From Rhodobacteraceae bacterium S2214 (GTDB lineage: Bacteria; Pseudomonadota; Alphaproteobacteria; Rhodobacterales; Rhodobacteraceae), in assembly GCA_025141675.1 (NCBI GenBank), contig CP081161.1, forward strand, positions 1,834,001 to 1,898,000: a stretch of 64,000 bases of DNA, written 5' to 3'. Numbering within the stretch: position 1 is the first letter of the stretch; the number at the start of each line of letters is the position of its first letter. The position numbers were made by a program, and so were the translations under genes. A model generated the notes under the pieces. The model made no database searches. It saw only the letters and a list, made by a program, of their open reading frames with translations, and was not told the origin of the DNA. This document shows, in pieces, positions 43,220-52,397 of the stretch.

Positions 43220-44596
43220 TTAGTCCTTTGAAAGTGAATGCAGAATACGCGCCCAGCTACGGATACCTTTGTGAAAGCTGGACAGGTCATACTTTTCATT
43301 AGGACTATGGATGGCGTCGTCGTCTTTGCCGAAGCCAATCAGCATCGCATCCATATCCAACACAGTCTTGAAATGTCCGGCGATCGGGATCGACCCGCCG
43401 CACCCAACGTAGGCTGCTGCATTTGGCCATTCGTCAGACAAAGCATTTGCAGCTTTTGCAAACGCAGGGTTTTCGGTGGACATTTGGCCTGCTGCTGACG
43501 CGCCGTGTCCGTGGAATTCCACCTCGCAATCGACGGGAATCATATCGCGGACCATTTTGCGAAAATTCTCGCGGATCTTGTGCGGGTCTTGGGTGCCTAC
43601 AAGACGGAAGCTGATCTTCGCGCTCGCTTTGGATGGCAGCACAGTTTTAAAACCATCACCGGTGTAGCCTGAAATCATCCCGTTCACTTCGCAAGTGGGG
43701 CGCGACCAAATCATTTCCAAAGGACGACGGCCTTTTTCGCCAGCGGGTTCTGACAGTCCGACTTCGCCCAGAAATTCCTTTTCGTCGAATTTCAGATCAT
43801 CCCAGCTTGCCGCCAATTCGTTCGACAGCTCAGGCACGCCGTCGTAGAAGTCAGGTACCGTGACTGCGCCGTTTTCGTCGTGCAGTGCTGCGATGACCTT
43901 TGCCAAAACGCGGGCAGGGTTCATAGCCAATCCACCGTACATGCCGGAATGCAGATCAAGGCTGGGGCCCGTGATCGTGATCTCTTCGCCCAGCAGTCCG
44001 CGCAGCTGCGTGATGATGGCGGGCGTACTGTCGCCGTAAAGGCCCGTGTCGCAGATCAGTGCGACATCGGCGGTCAGTTCTTCCGCGTTGTCTTTCATGA
44101 AAGGCACCAGCGACGGGGACCCTGATTCTTCTTCTCCCTCAAAGAAGATCGAGATTTTGCCGGGCAGCGTGCCATGGACCTTTTTCCAAGCGCGACACGC
44201 TTCGACAAAAGTCATCAGCTGGCCTTTGTCGTCGGATGAACCGCGACCACGAATGACCTTACCCTTGGCGGTATCTTCGACTTGTGGATCAAATGGGTCG
44301 TTGTCCCATAGGTCAATCGGATCAACGGGTTGCACGTCGTAGTGGCCGTAAAACAGGACGTGTGTCCCATCGTCGCCGGTGTGACCCATCACCATCGGAT
44401 GGCCGGGTGTCGCACGTTTGGATGCGTCAAAACCGATGCTGGCCAGATCATCGACTAGCCAGTCGGCAGCGGCATCACATTGGTCTTTGTACGCCGGATC
44501 GGTCGAGATCGACTGGATGCGCAGCAAGTCCAACAGACGGGCAGTGGCCGCATCAAGGTCGGCATCAATCTGGGCAAGGACGGGATCAAGGGTCAT
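43220..44596 (-). CDS. M20 family dipeptidase (metallopeptidase)
   Basis: The 458-residue protein has metal ligands in LFYGHYDVQPVDP (His, Asp) and GRGSSDDKGQL (Asp), the catalytic-Glu region FFEGEEESGSPSL, and a terminal His in DAIHSPNEKYD. The order matches cytosolic nonspecific dipeptidase-like M20 enzymes, with a dimerisation insert. It probably hydrolyses dipeptides. The start at 44596 fits the family; the 13-residue upstream extension is not supported. Confidence 0.9.
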   Translation of the reverse strand: MTLDPVLAQIDADLDAATARLLDLLRIQSISTDPAYKDQCDAAADWLVDDLASIGFDASKRATPGHPMVMGHTGDDGTHVLFYGHYDVQPVDPIDLWDNDPFDPQVEDTAKGKVIRGRGSSDDKGQLMTFVEACRAWKKVHGTLPGKISIFFEGEEESGSPSLVPFMKDNAEELTADVALICDTGLYGDSTPAIITQLRGLLGEEITITGPSLDLHSGMYGGLAMNPARVLAKVIAALHDENGAVTVPDFYDGVPELSNELAASWDDLKFDEKEFLGEVGLSEPAGEKGRRPLEMIWSRPTCEVNGMISGYTGDGFKTVLPSKASAKISFRLVGTQDPHKIRENFRKMVRDMIPVDCEVEFHGHGASAAGQMSTENPAFAKAANALSDEWPNAAAYVGCGGSIPIAGHFKTVLDMDAMLIGFGKDDDAIHSPNEKYDLSSFHKGIRSWARILHSLSKD

Positions 44597-44826
44597 GAGT
44601 GAACGCTTTCTGTGTCTGGCTGAGTTTGCCTGCATAGGACGTCAAAATCTCAGGTCATGCAAACAGATCGAGTTAACCTATCGCTTATAAACCGATGCTA
44701 AATGTATCACGCCATCCTCGCAGTTTTGTGACAACGTGTTGGCTATGCACAAACGGGCGGCATGGCTAGTGTGCGACAGAACGACGCTCAGAGGTGGGCG
44801 ATGAATACCTAAAGGGAGAGAATTTG

Positions 44827-45432
44827 ATGAAATCGGGAATGATTATTGCGACGGCGGCTGTTGTTGCACTTTTTGGCGGCGCACACAGTGCTGCGGCTGA
44901 CAGCCATGCGGACGCGTGTACCTTTGATAAGGACGTTTTCGATTTTGACGAAGCAGACGTCGCAGCACTGTATGCCTGCGTGTCCGATGACCTGGAAGCA
45001 GGCTATGGCGCCGAAGATCATGAAGTTGGCGGTGTTTACCGCACATGGGGCAACGCGGCGACTGGACCTGCACTGCCGGGCGTCCACGGCGAACGTTTCC
45101 TGAACACATTCGTGAACGAAGTGGGCTTTGATACCTACGTGACCTACGGCTACGGCGAAGACTTCGTAATGCCGGTCGGGACTGTCATTGCCAAGGAATC
45201 CTACAAGCTGCGCAACGACGGCACACCACGTCTGGGGCCGCTTTTGATCATGACAAAAGTCGAGCCTGGCTCAGAAGCTGAAGAATTCGGCAACTGGATC
45301 TATTCAGGCGTTCAGCCAAACGGCAAAACAATGGGCGTCAAGCAATCCTTCTGCCACGATTGCCACGCGGCCTACGCGGATCAGGATTCATTGGGCTATC
45401 CGCTGGAAGACGTCCGGCTTGGCGCTGAATAA
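44827..45432 (+). CDS. exported cytochrome P460-family protein
   Basis: The 201-residue protein has a signal peptide (MIIATAAVVALFGGAHSAAA). It shows the P460 domain pattern FVNEVGFDTYVTYGYGEDFV, then MPVGTVIAKESYKL, and near the C-terminus the heme-attachment motif CHDCHAAY. P460 proteins bind c-type heme with a lysine cross-link and act on hydroxylamine or NO; here the role is unknown. The start at 44827 follows GGGAGAGAA. A strong terminator follows. Confidence 0.85.
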   Translation: MKSGMIIATAAVVALFGGAHSAAADSHADACTFDKDVFDFDEADVAALYACVSDDLEAGYGAEDHEVGGVYRTWGNAATGPALPGVHGERFLNTFVNEVGFDTYVTYGYGEDFVMPVGTVIAKESYKLRNDGTPRLGPLLIMTKVEPGSEAEEFGNWIYSGVQPNGKTMGVKQSFCHDCHAAYADQDSLGYPLEDVRLGAE

Positions 45433-45461
45433 TCCACGGCGGATTTCACGATAAGCAATAC

Positions 45462-45497
45462 AATACCCCGATCTCGCGCTTGCTGGGTCGGGGTATT
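45462..45497 (+). terminator. terminator of the P460 gene
   Basis: AATACCCCGA/TCGGGGTATT forms a 10-bp stem followed by TATTTC. Confidence 0.85.
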
Positions 45498-45519
45498 TAT
45501 TTCAAAGCCTGCCAAGGAA

Positions 45520-45533
45520 TTGATCTAGATCAT
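45520..45533 (+). promoter_or_regulatory. FNR/FnrL-type box 1 upstream of hemA
   Basis: TTGATCTAGATCAT matches TTGAT-N4-ATCAA in nine of ten positions. It lies about 170 bp before the hemA start. Confidence 0.6.
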
Positions 45534-45553
45534 GTCTTTGGATTCGGCCCTGT

Positions 45554-45567
45554 GTGATCTTGATCAA
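45554..45567 (+). promoter_or_regulatory. FNR/FnrL-type box 2 upstream of hemA
   Basis: GTGATCTTGATCAA matches TTGAT-N4-ATCAA in nine of ten positions. It is 34 bp from box 1 (start to start), about three helical turns. Confidence 0.65.
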
Positions 45568-45699
45568 ATAGGGGGCGTCAAATTGTAGCGCGTCAAAGCA
45601 TGTTGATGCGCGGTCTTGTGCCCTATATGAGACCTAGAAAGGTTCTAGACTGATGCGCTATCAGTGACTTGGACCGCTGTTAAGACGAAGGAATACCCG

Positions 45700-46923
45700 G
45701 TGGATTATAACGCACAACTTGATGCAGCGATCACCCGTCTTCACGACGAAGGACGCTACCGGACGTTTATCAACATCGAACGCACACGCGGTCAGTTCCC
45801 CCACGCGGTTTGGAACAAAGAAGACGGGACCACAGCGCCCGTCACCGTTTGGTGCGGCAATGACTATCTCGGCATGGGCCAGCATCCGGTTGTGATGGCT
45901 GCGATGCATGAAGCTATCGAGGCCACAGGCGCCGGCTCTGGCGGGACACGTAACATTTCAGGAACAACTGTTTATCACAAGCAGCTTGAGGCCGAACTGG
46001 CTGATCTACACGCCAAAGAAGAAGCGCTGCTTTTCACATCGGCCTACATCGCAAATGATGCGACATTGTCCACGCTGCCAAAGCTGTTCCCCGGATTGAT
46101 CATCTATTCCGACGCGTTAAACCACGCATCCATGATCGAAGGTGTACGCCGCAATGGCGGCGCCAAGCGGATCTTCCGTCACAACGATGTGGCGCACCTG
46201 CGCGAATTGCTCGAAGCAGATGACAGTAACGCGCCAAAGCTGATCGCGTTCGAATCGATTTATTCGATGGACGGTGATTTTGGCCCAATCGAAGAGATTT
46301 GCGATTTGGCCGATGAATTTGGTGCATTGACTTACATCGACGAAGTGCACGCCGTTGGCATGTACGGGCCACGTGGGGCAGGGGTTGCGGAACGCGACGG
46401 CCTAATGGGGCGCATCGACATCATCAACGGCACACTGGCGAAGGCTTATGGCGTTATGGGCGGCTACATTGCCGCATCCGCTCGTATGTGTGATGCGATC
46501 CGGTCCTATGCGCCTGGCTTTATCTTCACAACATCACTGCCGCCCGCGATTGCCGCTGGTGCAGCCGCTTCTGTGGCGCATTTGAAGACGGATCAGGATT
46601 TGCGTGATCAGCAGCAAACACAAGCTGCGATTCTCAAGTACCGTCTCAAGGGAATGGGGCTGCCGATCATCGATCACGGGTCACATATCGTGCCGCTGAT
46701 TGTGGGAGATCCGGTTCACACGAAGGTTTTGTCAGATCGTTTGCTGTCTGACCATGGAATCTATGTGCAGCCGATCAACTTTCCAACCGTACCGCGCGGA
46801 ACCGAACGTTTGCGGTTCACACCGTCGCCTGTACACGGTCCTGGCGAAATGGATGCGCTTGTTTCCGGATTGGATACACTGTGGAGCCACTGTGCGCTGA
46901 ATCGTGCCGAAATGGCGGGCTAA
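45700..46923 (+). CDS. hemA: 5-aminolevulinate synthase
   Basis: HemA condenses glycine and succinyl-CoA to 5-aminolevulinate, the first step of tetrapyrrole synthesis in alphaproteobacteria. The 407-residue protein shows [35 protein letters not shown], the PLP region [15 protein letters not shown], the PLP lysine in [14 protein letters not shown], and [15 protein letters not shown] choose the GTG at 45700 ([11 protein letters not shown]) because GAAGGA lies 7 bases upstream and this gives the 407-residue length known for Rhodobacter HemA. A longer in-frame start at 45664 lacks such a site. Confidence 0.95.
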   Translation: MDYNAQLDAAITRLHDEGRYRTFINIERTRGQFPHAVWNKEDGTTAPVTVWCGNDYLGMGQHPVVMAAMHEAIEATGAGSGGTRNISGTTVYHKQLEAELADLHAKEEALLFTSAYIANDATLSTLPKLFPGLIIYSDALNHASMIEGVRRNGGAKRIFRHNDVAHLRELLEADDSNAPKLIAFESIYSMDGDFGPIEEICDLADEFGALTYIDEVHAVGMYGPRGAGVAERDGLMGRIDIINGTLAKAYGVMGGYIAASARMCDAIRSYAPGFIFTTSLPPAIAAGAAASVAHLKTDQDLRDQQQTQAAILKYRLKGMGLPIIDHGSHIVPLIVGDPVHTKVLSDRLLSDHGIYVQPINFPTVPRGTERLRFTPSPVHGPGEMDALVSGLDTLWSHCALNRAEMAG

Positions 46924-47048
46924 GCCGCAAATTTGACTCTTTCCGCATGTGCAAACATCTTCATGTTGTGGTAGGACAGTGCTGCTACTGCTAGGATTCG
47001 GGACAGGTTTCGGCAGTACATGGGGACACAAGCGGGCTACGGTATACT

Positions 47049-48233
47049 ATGATCGTCAAGGGATTCAGACGCAATCGCGTTCAGCAAGAAGCTGAATCGA
47101 CGGGATTTGATGCATTTGATTTGCGTCTAGGGGACCTGATGCGTGGCGAACGTGCGACCATGGGCAAAAGCCTGTTGGACGTGCAACGTGAACTTAAAAT
47201 TAAAGCGGCTTACATCGCAGCGATCGAAAATGCAGACCCGACTGCATTTGATACGCCGGGTTTTATTGCGGGCTATGTGCGGTCTTACGCACGTTACCTG
47301 AACATGGATCCTGATTGGGCGTTTGATACGTTTTGTGGCGAAAGCGGTTTTGCAACGGCACACGGCATGTCTGCGGAAGCATCGGCCGCCAAGCCATCAA
47401 CACTTCAGAAAACACCAGCCAAAGGCAACGATATTTTCTCGTCATCCGCGACACCTTTTGTGCCGGAAGGCGATGCAATGTTCAGCCGGATCGAACCGGG
47501 CGCAATTGGTTCCGTTCTTGTGCTTGTCGCGCTGATTGGTGGCATCGGTTACGGCGGCTGGACCGTCTTGCAAGAAGTCCAGCGCGTACAGTTCGCACCC
47601 GTTGAACAGACGCCGACGGTGGTGTCCGACATTGATCCGCTGGCAGGCGGCGCGAATATCGCCCCGGAAGTCGAAGATGTTGCATCCTTCCAAGCCCCGT
47701 CTGTCGAAGCACTGGATCGCCTTTACCGTCCTGCCGCTCTTGATGTGCCGGTACTGGTGTCGCGCGACGGACCTATAGCATCATTAAACCCGGGTTCATT
47801 CGGCGCGTTGGCGCCTGAAACCACTTTGGAACAAGCCGTTGCCGAAGCTGCCGCATTCCAAGAACCGTCCAGTGTGCAGGTTCTTGAAACGCCTGCGCCT
47901 GCGGTGCAGATGGTCGCCGTACGCCCTGCGTGGGTGCGCGTGAAGGCGGCTGACGGCACAACGATCTACGAAGCCACGATGCAGGCTGGTGACACCTTCA
48001 CGGTACCACAAACCGAAAACCCGGCGACTTTGCGGGTTGGTGCATCTGGTGCGATCTATTTCGCGATCAACGGCACTCACTACGGGCCTGCTGGTCCACG
48101 TGGTCAGGTGACGTCGAACCTTGCAATGTCGGTTGATAATCTGACGGCTAGCTACTCAGTCGCGGATATCACAGCTGACAGCGATTTGGCAGAAGTCGTC
48201 CGCGTCGCCGAAGTGGCCCCTGCGGCACAATAA
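47049..48233 (+). CDS. rodZ: RodZ-like helix-turn-helix membrane protein
   Basis: The 394-residue protein has a cytoplasmic helix-turn-helix (about 25-95: LRLGDLMRGERATMGKSLLDV, then QRELKIKAAYIAAIENAD and FIAGYVRSYARYLNMDP). A single membrane segment follows (about 155-175, IGSVLVLVALIGGIGYGGW). A long periplasmic part ends in a DUF4115-type beta domain (AWVRVKAADGTTIYEATMQAG, TLRVGASGAIYFAINGTHYG). RodZ links MreB to the wall machinery. It precedes ispG, a common arrangement. Confidence 0.86.
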   Translation: MIVKGFRRNRVQQEAESTGFDAFDLRLGDLMRGERATMGKSLLDVQRELKIKAAYIAAIENADPTAFDTPGFIAGYVRSYARYLNMDPDWAFDTFCGESGFATAHGMSAEASAAKPSTLQKTPAKGNDIFSSSATPFVPEGDAMFSRIEPGAIGSVLVLVALIGGIGYGGWTVLQEVQRVQFAPVEQTPTVVSDIDPLAGGANIAPEVEDVASFQAPSVEALDRLYRPAALDVPVLVSRDGPIASLNPGSFGALAPETTLEQAVAEAAAFQEPSSVQVLETPAPAVQMVAVRPAWVRVKAADGTTIYEATMQAGDTFTVPQTENPATLRVGASGAIYFAINGTHYGPAGPRGQVTSNLAMSVDNLTASYSVADITADSDLAEVVRVAEVAPAAQ

Positions 48234-48311
48234 CCTGCGGCTTACCCGTTGCCGTAAGGCGGCGGCAAGCATAGGTTAAGGCCAGTCGCGTAATTCAAAG
48301 GCCATACTCCT

Positions 48312-49442
48312 ATGTCGCTGAATCATATCCGTCCTTGGCGTAACATTTACCGGCGTGAAAGCCGTCAGATCATGGTGGGCAATGTGCCCGTTGGGGGCGG
48401 TGCGCCGATCTCTGTCCAGACGATGACCAACACGCTGACAACAGACGTGAAGGCAACGATCGAACAGATCAATGCAGCGGCAGAAGCGGGGGCCGACATT
48501 GTACGTGTGTCCGTGCCGGACGAAGCGTCCAGCAAGGCGCTAAAGTTGATCGTGCCAGAGGTGTCAGTGCCTCTCGTGGCGGATATCCATTTCCATTACA
48601 AACGCGGTATTGAAGCGGCAGAAGCAGGGGCGGCCTGTCTGCGTATCAACCCAGGCAATATTGGCGACGAAAAGCGCGTCAAGGAAGTCATCAAAGCGGC
48701 CCGCGACCACAATTGTTCAATCCGGATCGGGGTGAACGCCGGATCGCTGGAAAAGCATTTACTGGATAAATATGGCGAACCTACGCCTGACGCGATGGTT
48801 GAATCCGGTCTCGATCACATCAAGATCTTGCAAGACAACGATTTCCACGAATTCAAAATCAGCTGTAAGGCCTCTGACGTCTTCATGGCGGCTGCTGCCT
48901 ACCAACAGCTTGCCGAAGCCACTGATGCACCGATCCACCTTGGGATCACCGAAGCCGGCGGTTTAATCAGTGGCACAGTCAAATCCGCCATCGGCATGGG
49001 CAACCTGCTGTGGATGGGGATCGGGGATACGATCCGTGTGTCGCTGTCCGCTGATCCGGTTGAAGAAGTCAAAATGGGCTTCGAGATTCTGAAATCCTTG
49101 GGGTTGCGCCACCGCGGCGTGAACATCATTTCGTGTCCGTCATGTGCCCGCCAAGGGTTTGATGTGATCAAAACGGTCGAAACGCTTGAACAACGGCTTG
49201 AGCATATCAAAACGCCCATGTCGCTTAGCATTATCGGGTGTGTTGTGAACGGACCGGGTGAGGCACTGATGACCGACGTGGGATTCACAGGCGGCGGTGC
49301 GGGTCACGGCATGGTCTATCTGGCGGGCAAGCAAAGCCACAAACAAGACAACGACAGTATGGTCGACCACATCGTCGAACAGGTCGAAAAGAAAGCCGCC
49401 GAACTCGACGCGCTTGCAGCAAAAAAAGAAGCGGCAGAGTAA
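48312..49442 (+). CDS. ispG: 4-hydroxy-3-methylbut-2-enyl diphosphate synthase
   Basis: IspG is the [4Fe-4S] enzyme of the non-mevalonate isoprenoid pathway. The 376-residue protein has the cluster cysteines CPSC (in [11 protein letters not shown]) and [10 protein letters not shown], plus [21 protein letters not shown] and [14 protein letters not shown] near the barrel active site. The start at 48312 ([15 protein letters not shown]) has a weak AAAGG upstream. Confidence 0.96.
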   Translation: MSLNHIRPWRNIYRRESRQIMVGNVPVGGGAPISVQTMTNTLTTDVKATIEQINAAAEAGADIVRVSVPDEASSKALKLIVPEVSVPLVADIHFHYKRGIEAAEAGAACLRINPGNIGDEKRVKEVIKAARDHNCSIRIGVNAGSLEKHLLDKYGEPTPDAMVESGLDHIKILQDNDFHEFKISCKASDVFMAAAAYQQLAEATDAPIHLGITEAGGLISGTVKSAIGMGNLLWMGIGDTIRVSLSADPVEEVKMGFEILKSLGLRHRGVNIISCPSCARQGFDVIKTVETLEQRLEHIKTPMSLSIIGCVVNGPGEALMTDVGFTGGGAGHGMVYLAGKQSHKQDNDSMVDHIVEQVEKKAAELDALAAKKEAAE

Positions 49443-49466
49443 TTCTCCACCGCCTCATTCTTTCAG

Positions 49467-49492
49467 TTCTAAATATCCCCGCCGGAGGCATC
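49467..49492 (-). repeat. dispersed intergenic element, copy 3
   Basis: The minus strand reads ATGCCTCCGGCGGGGATATTT. It lies between ispG and the convergent MBL-fold gene. Confidence 0.65.
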
Positions 49493-49523
49493 TGAAAAAT
49501 GCCCCCTGCGCAGGTTTTTGCGT

Positions 49524-50303
49524 TTAGCCGTACCAGCCGCCCATCTTTGCGGAAATACCATCAGCAAGCATTTCGGCAAATGCCATCGGGTCCTGTGTGC
49601 CATTGTCCCGACCGCGATAGTGGTACGGGTAAACGTTCGCGGGTTTGAATTCGTTCACGGCATCAGCTGCGGCTTCTGCGCTCATCGTGAATGGCAAGTT
49701 CATGCAAACAAACGCGATGTCGATGTCTTCCAATGCGCGCATTTCCGGGATGTCTTCGGTGTCACCGGAAATATAGACGCGGGATCCATCTACGGTCAGA
49801 ACGTAGCCGTTGTCGCGGCCTTTAGGGTGAAAGTTCAAACGATCTTCTGTCGTGTTATAGGCAGGGATCGCTTCAATCGCGATATCGCCGAATGTCGTGT
49901 CATCGCCGTTTGCCATCTGCATCGCTTTGGCTTGCATGTCTTCTGGCAACATGTCGAATACGGCCGGGTTCGTGACCAGTGCTGTGTTTTCCGCAACGAT
50001 GCCATTGAGCGTATCAAGGTTGAAGTGATCGCCGTGCTCATGCGTGATCAGTACAAGATCGGCAGTCGGGAAACCTTCGTAGTTGGACGCATCACCCACA
50101 GGGTCGACGTAGATCACCGCAGTTGGCGTCTTCATCACGAATGATGCGTGGTCCACAGGGGTAATCTCGATCCCGCCGTTGGCGGTCGGAAAGCTGTCCG
50201 CGCCGTGCCCATCTGCATGTGCTGCGAACGGCAGGACAGTCAGCGTGCTGGCTGCTGCTGTGTGAATTAGAAACTGACGGCGGTTTTGGGACAGGCGCTG
50301 CAT
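49524..50303 (-). CDS. Tat-exported MBL-fold metallohydrolase
   Basis: The 259-residue protein has a twin-arginine leader (MQRLSQNRRQFLIHTAAAST). The MBL zinc motif is LITHEHGDHFN, with further ligands in YISGDTEDIPEM and the final His in YPYHYRGRDN. This is the UlaG-like small-hydrolase type. The substrate is unknown; export by Tat suggests the metal is inserted before transport. The start at 50303 has CAGGAGAT upstream. Confidence 0.86.
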   Translation of the reverse strand: MQRLSQNRRQFLIHTAAASTLTVLPFAAHADGHGADSFPTANGGIEITPVDHASFVMKTPTAVIYVDPVGDASNYEGFPTADLVLITHEHGDHFNLDTLNGIVAENTALVTNPAVFDMLPEDMQAKAMQMANGDDTTFGDIAIEAIPAYNTTEDRLNFHPKGRDNGYVLTVDGSRVYISGDTEDIPEMRALEDIDIAFVCMNLPFTMSAEAAADAVNEFKPANVYPYHYRGRDNGTQDPMAFAEMLADGISAKMGGWYG

Positions 50304-50390
50304 GGTAATCTCCTGGTTGTGCATATTCTTTATACGCTACACCTAGGGCGTTCCGTCGCAGCGGCCAGATGATTTATCGAGAAGGCCGAA

Positions 50391-51131
50391 TTAACCGTCG
50401 CGGGACCGCAGTTGGGCGACGATCTGTTCCATCTGCGCCAATGGCACGTAGCCACGCAACATTTGGTCTTCGAACACGAACGACGGCGTGCCTGTGATTG
50501 CCAAGGCGTCTGCCAGCGCGCGGTTTTCTGCAATCACAGCGTTGACTTCGGGGCCGTTCATCATGTCCGCCAATGCGTCGTGATCATATCCAAACGCGTC
50601 CGAAATCCGCGCAAGGTTCGCGTCCGTGATATTACCTTGGTATTCCATCAGCGTGTTGTGGATGTCGTAATAGGCGTCATCGCCCACGACCTGTTGTACG
50701 GCCAATGCGTAACGGGATGCCAAAACAGACTGTTCCCCTAGGATCGGCAGTTCCTTGATCACATAGCGGATATTCGTATCGCCATCGATCAAAGCCGCGA
50801 CCTCGGGGTGGGCGCGTTTGCAGTAACCGCACCGATAATCAAGGAACTCAACGACTGTGAAATCGCCGTCCGGATTGCCCCCGACGAAAGATGTATCGCT
50901 GCTGAACAATGCGTCGGCATTTTGTGCCACGAGGTTCACGTCGTTCGCCCGTGCGTCCGCCGCCTGACGATCTTCGAGAACGCCGATGGCTTCCATCAAC
51001 ACTTCAGGGTTTTCCAGCAGATATGCACGCACTTCGGCCCGGAACGCTGTGCGTTCTTCTGGTGTCATGTCTTGTGCGACAACAGGTGTGGCAAGAGCTG
51101 CCATCACGGCGAGAGGGGCGAAACGAAGCAT
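50391..51131 (-). CDS. DsbA-family thiol:disulfide oxidoreductase
   Basis: The 246-residue periplasmic protein has a signal peptide (MLRFAPLAVMAALATPVVAQ) and an N-terminal helical domain (TPEERTAFRAEVRAYLLENP). The thioredoxin-fold domain has the active-site motif DYRCGYCKRAHPE and the cis-proline loop ITGTPSFVFED. This is the Com1/BdbD-type DsbA that oxidises exported proteins. It is divergent from the aminotransferase. Confidence 0.9.
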   Translation of the reverse strand: MLRFAPLAVMAALATPVVAQDMTPEERTAFRAEVRAYLLENPEVLMEAIGVLEDRQAADARANDVNLVAQNADALFSSDTSFVGGNPDGDFTVVEFLDYRCGYCKRAHPEVAALIDGDTNIRYVIKELPILGEQSVLASRYALAVQQVVGDDAYYDIHNTLMEYQGNITDANLARISDAFGYDHDALADMMNGPEVNAVIAENRALADALAITGTPSFVFEDQMLRGYVPLAQMEQIVAQLRSRDG

Positions 51132-51251
51132 AATCTGTTTTCCTATACAGGGTCGTCACCTGAAAACCATATCGCGCCCTGCGTGCCAAGTGCCATTGAC
51201 GCCGCATGGCGCTTGCGTGCAAAACTCTGCCAAAATCATAAAGGGCAGCAG

Positions 51252-52397
51252 ATGCGTCATTCAACCCGTGGTATGGTCGATCCGTTTATTGTGATGGATG
51301 TGATGGAGGCCGCACGTCAGGCCGAAGCCGCAGGGCGTCACATCATCCACATGGAGGTCGGCCAGCCTGGAACGGGTGCGCCCGCAGAAGCACGTGCGCG
51401 ACTGGCGGCCGATCTGGATGACCCGCTTGGTTACACCGTGGGGCTGGGCCTGCCGGAATTGCGCGCACGGATCGCCCAACACTACCGCGACTGGTATGAC
51501 GTTGATCTTGATCCGAACCGTGTCGTCATCACGTCTGGGGCGTCGGGTGCTTTCCTTTTGGCCTTTAGTGCGTTGTTTGATAACGCTGAACGGGTGGGGC
51601 TGGGCACACCGTGTTATCCATCCTACAGGCAAATTCTAAAGGCTGTTGGCCTAACGCCTGTTGATATTGAAACGACGCTTGCGGATCGGTTCCAACCACA
51701 GCCATCTGCAGTTGTTGATCAAGATCTGGCTGGGTTGATCGTGGCATCCCCCGCGAACCCGACTGGTACGATGCTGGACAAAGGTGAACTTGCGGCTTTG
51801 GCCAAAGCCTGCACCGAAAACGGGGCGGCGTTGATATCAGACGAGATTTACCACGGGCTTGGCTACGACCGTCGCGCTGTCTCTGCGCTAGAGGTCACCA
51901 ACGACGCTTACGTGATCAATTCGTTTTCCAAGTATTTCTCGATGACAGGTTGGCGCGTCGGCTGGATGATTGTGCCTGAAGATCACGTGCGGATCGTGGA
52001 ACGACTGGCGCAAAATATGTTTATCTGCGCACCGCACGCAGCCCAACGTTTAGCATTGTATTCAATGGATTGTGGTGCAGAGCTTACGCAGAATATCGAC
52101 GTCTACACCGCAAACCGACAGCTGATGATTGATGGCCTGACGGCTGCTGGGTTCACCAAATTCGCACCACCTGACGGGGCGTTTTACGTCTACGTCGATG
52201 TGTCGGATTACACTGATGACGCGCTCGGTTTTGCGGGCGAGATTTTGGATCAGGCTGGGGTTGCCGTCACGCCGGGGCTCGATTTTGACCCCAAACGCGG
52301 GCACCACTGGCTACGGTTTTCCTATGCACGGGGCACGGCAGACATCACCGAAGGTCTCGCACGGTTGTCCGCGTTTATGAAAGGGCGTGCAGCATGA
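51252..52397 (+). CDS. class I/II PLP-dependent aminotransferase
   Basis: The 381-residue protein shows HMEVGQPGTGAP, VITSGASGAFLLAFSALFD, ASPANPTGTMLDKGEL and the PLP lysine in INSFSKYFSMTGWRVGW, with RFSYARGTADI at the end. It is an aspartate/alanine-type aminotransferase of fold type I; amino-acid specificity is not predictable. The start at 51252 is supported by family length. Its stop shares ATGA with amiC. Confidence 0.9.
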   Translation: MRHSTRGMVDPFIVMDVMEAARQAEAAGRHIIHMEVGQPGTGAPAEARARLAADLDDPLGYTVGLGLPELRARIAQHYRDWYDVDLDPNRVVITSGASGAFLLAFSALFDNAERVGLGTPCYPSYRQILKAVGLTPVDIETTLADRFQPQPSAVVDQDLAGLIVASPANPTGTMLDKGELAALAKACTENGAALISDEIYHGLGYDRRAVSALEVTNDAYVINSFSKYFSMTGWRVGWMIVPEDHVRIVERLAQNMFICAPHAAQRLALYSMDCGAELTQNIDVYTANRQLMIDGLTAAGFTKFAPPDGAFYVYVDVSDYTDDALGFAGEILDQAGVAVTPGLDFDPKRGHHWLRFSYARGTADITEGLARLSAFMKGRAA

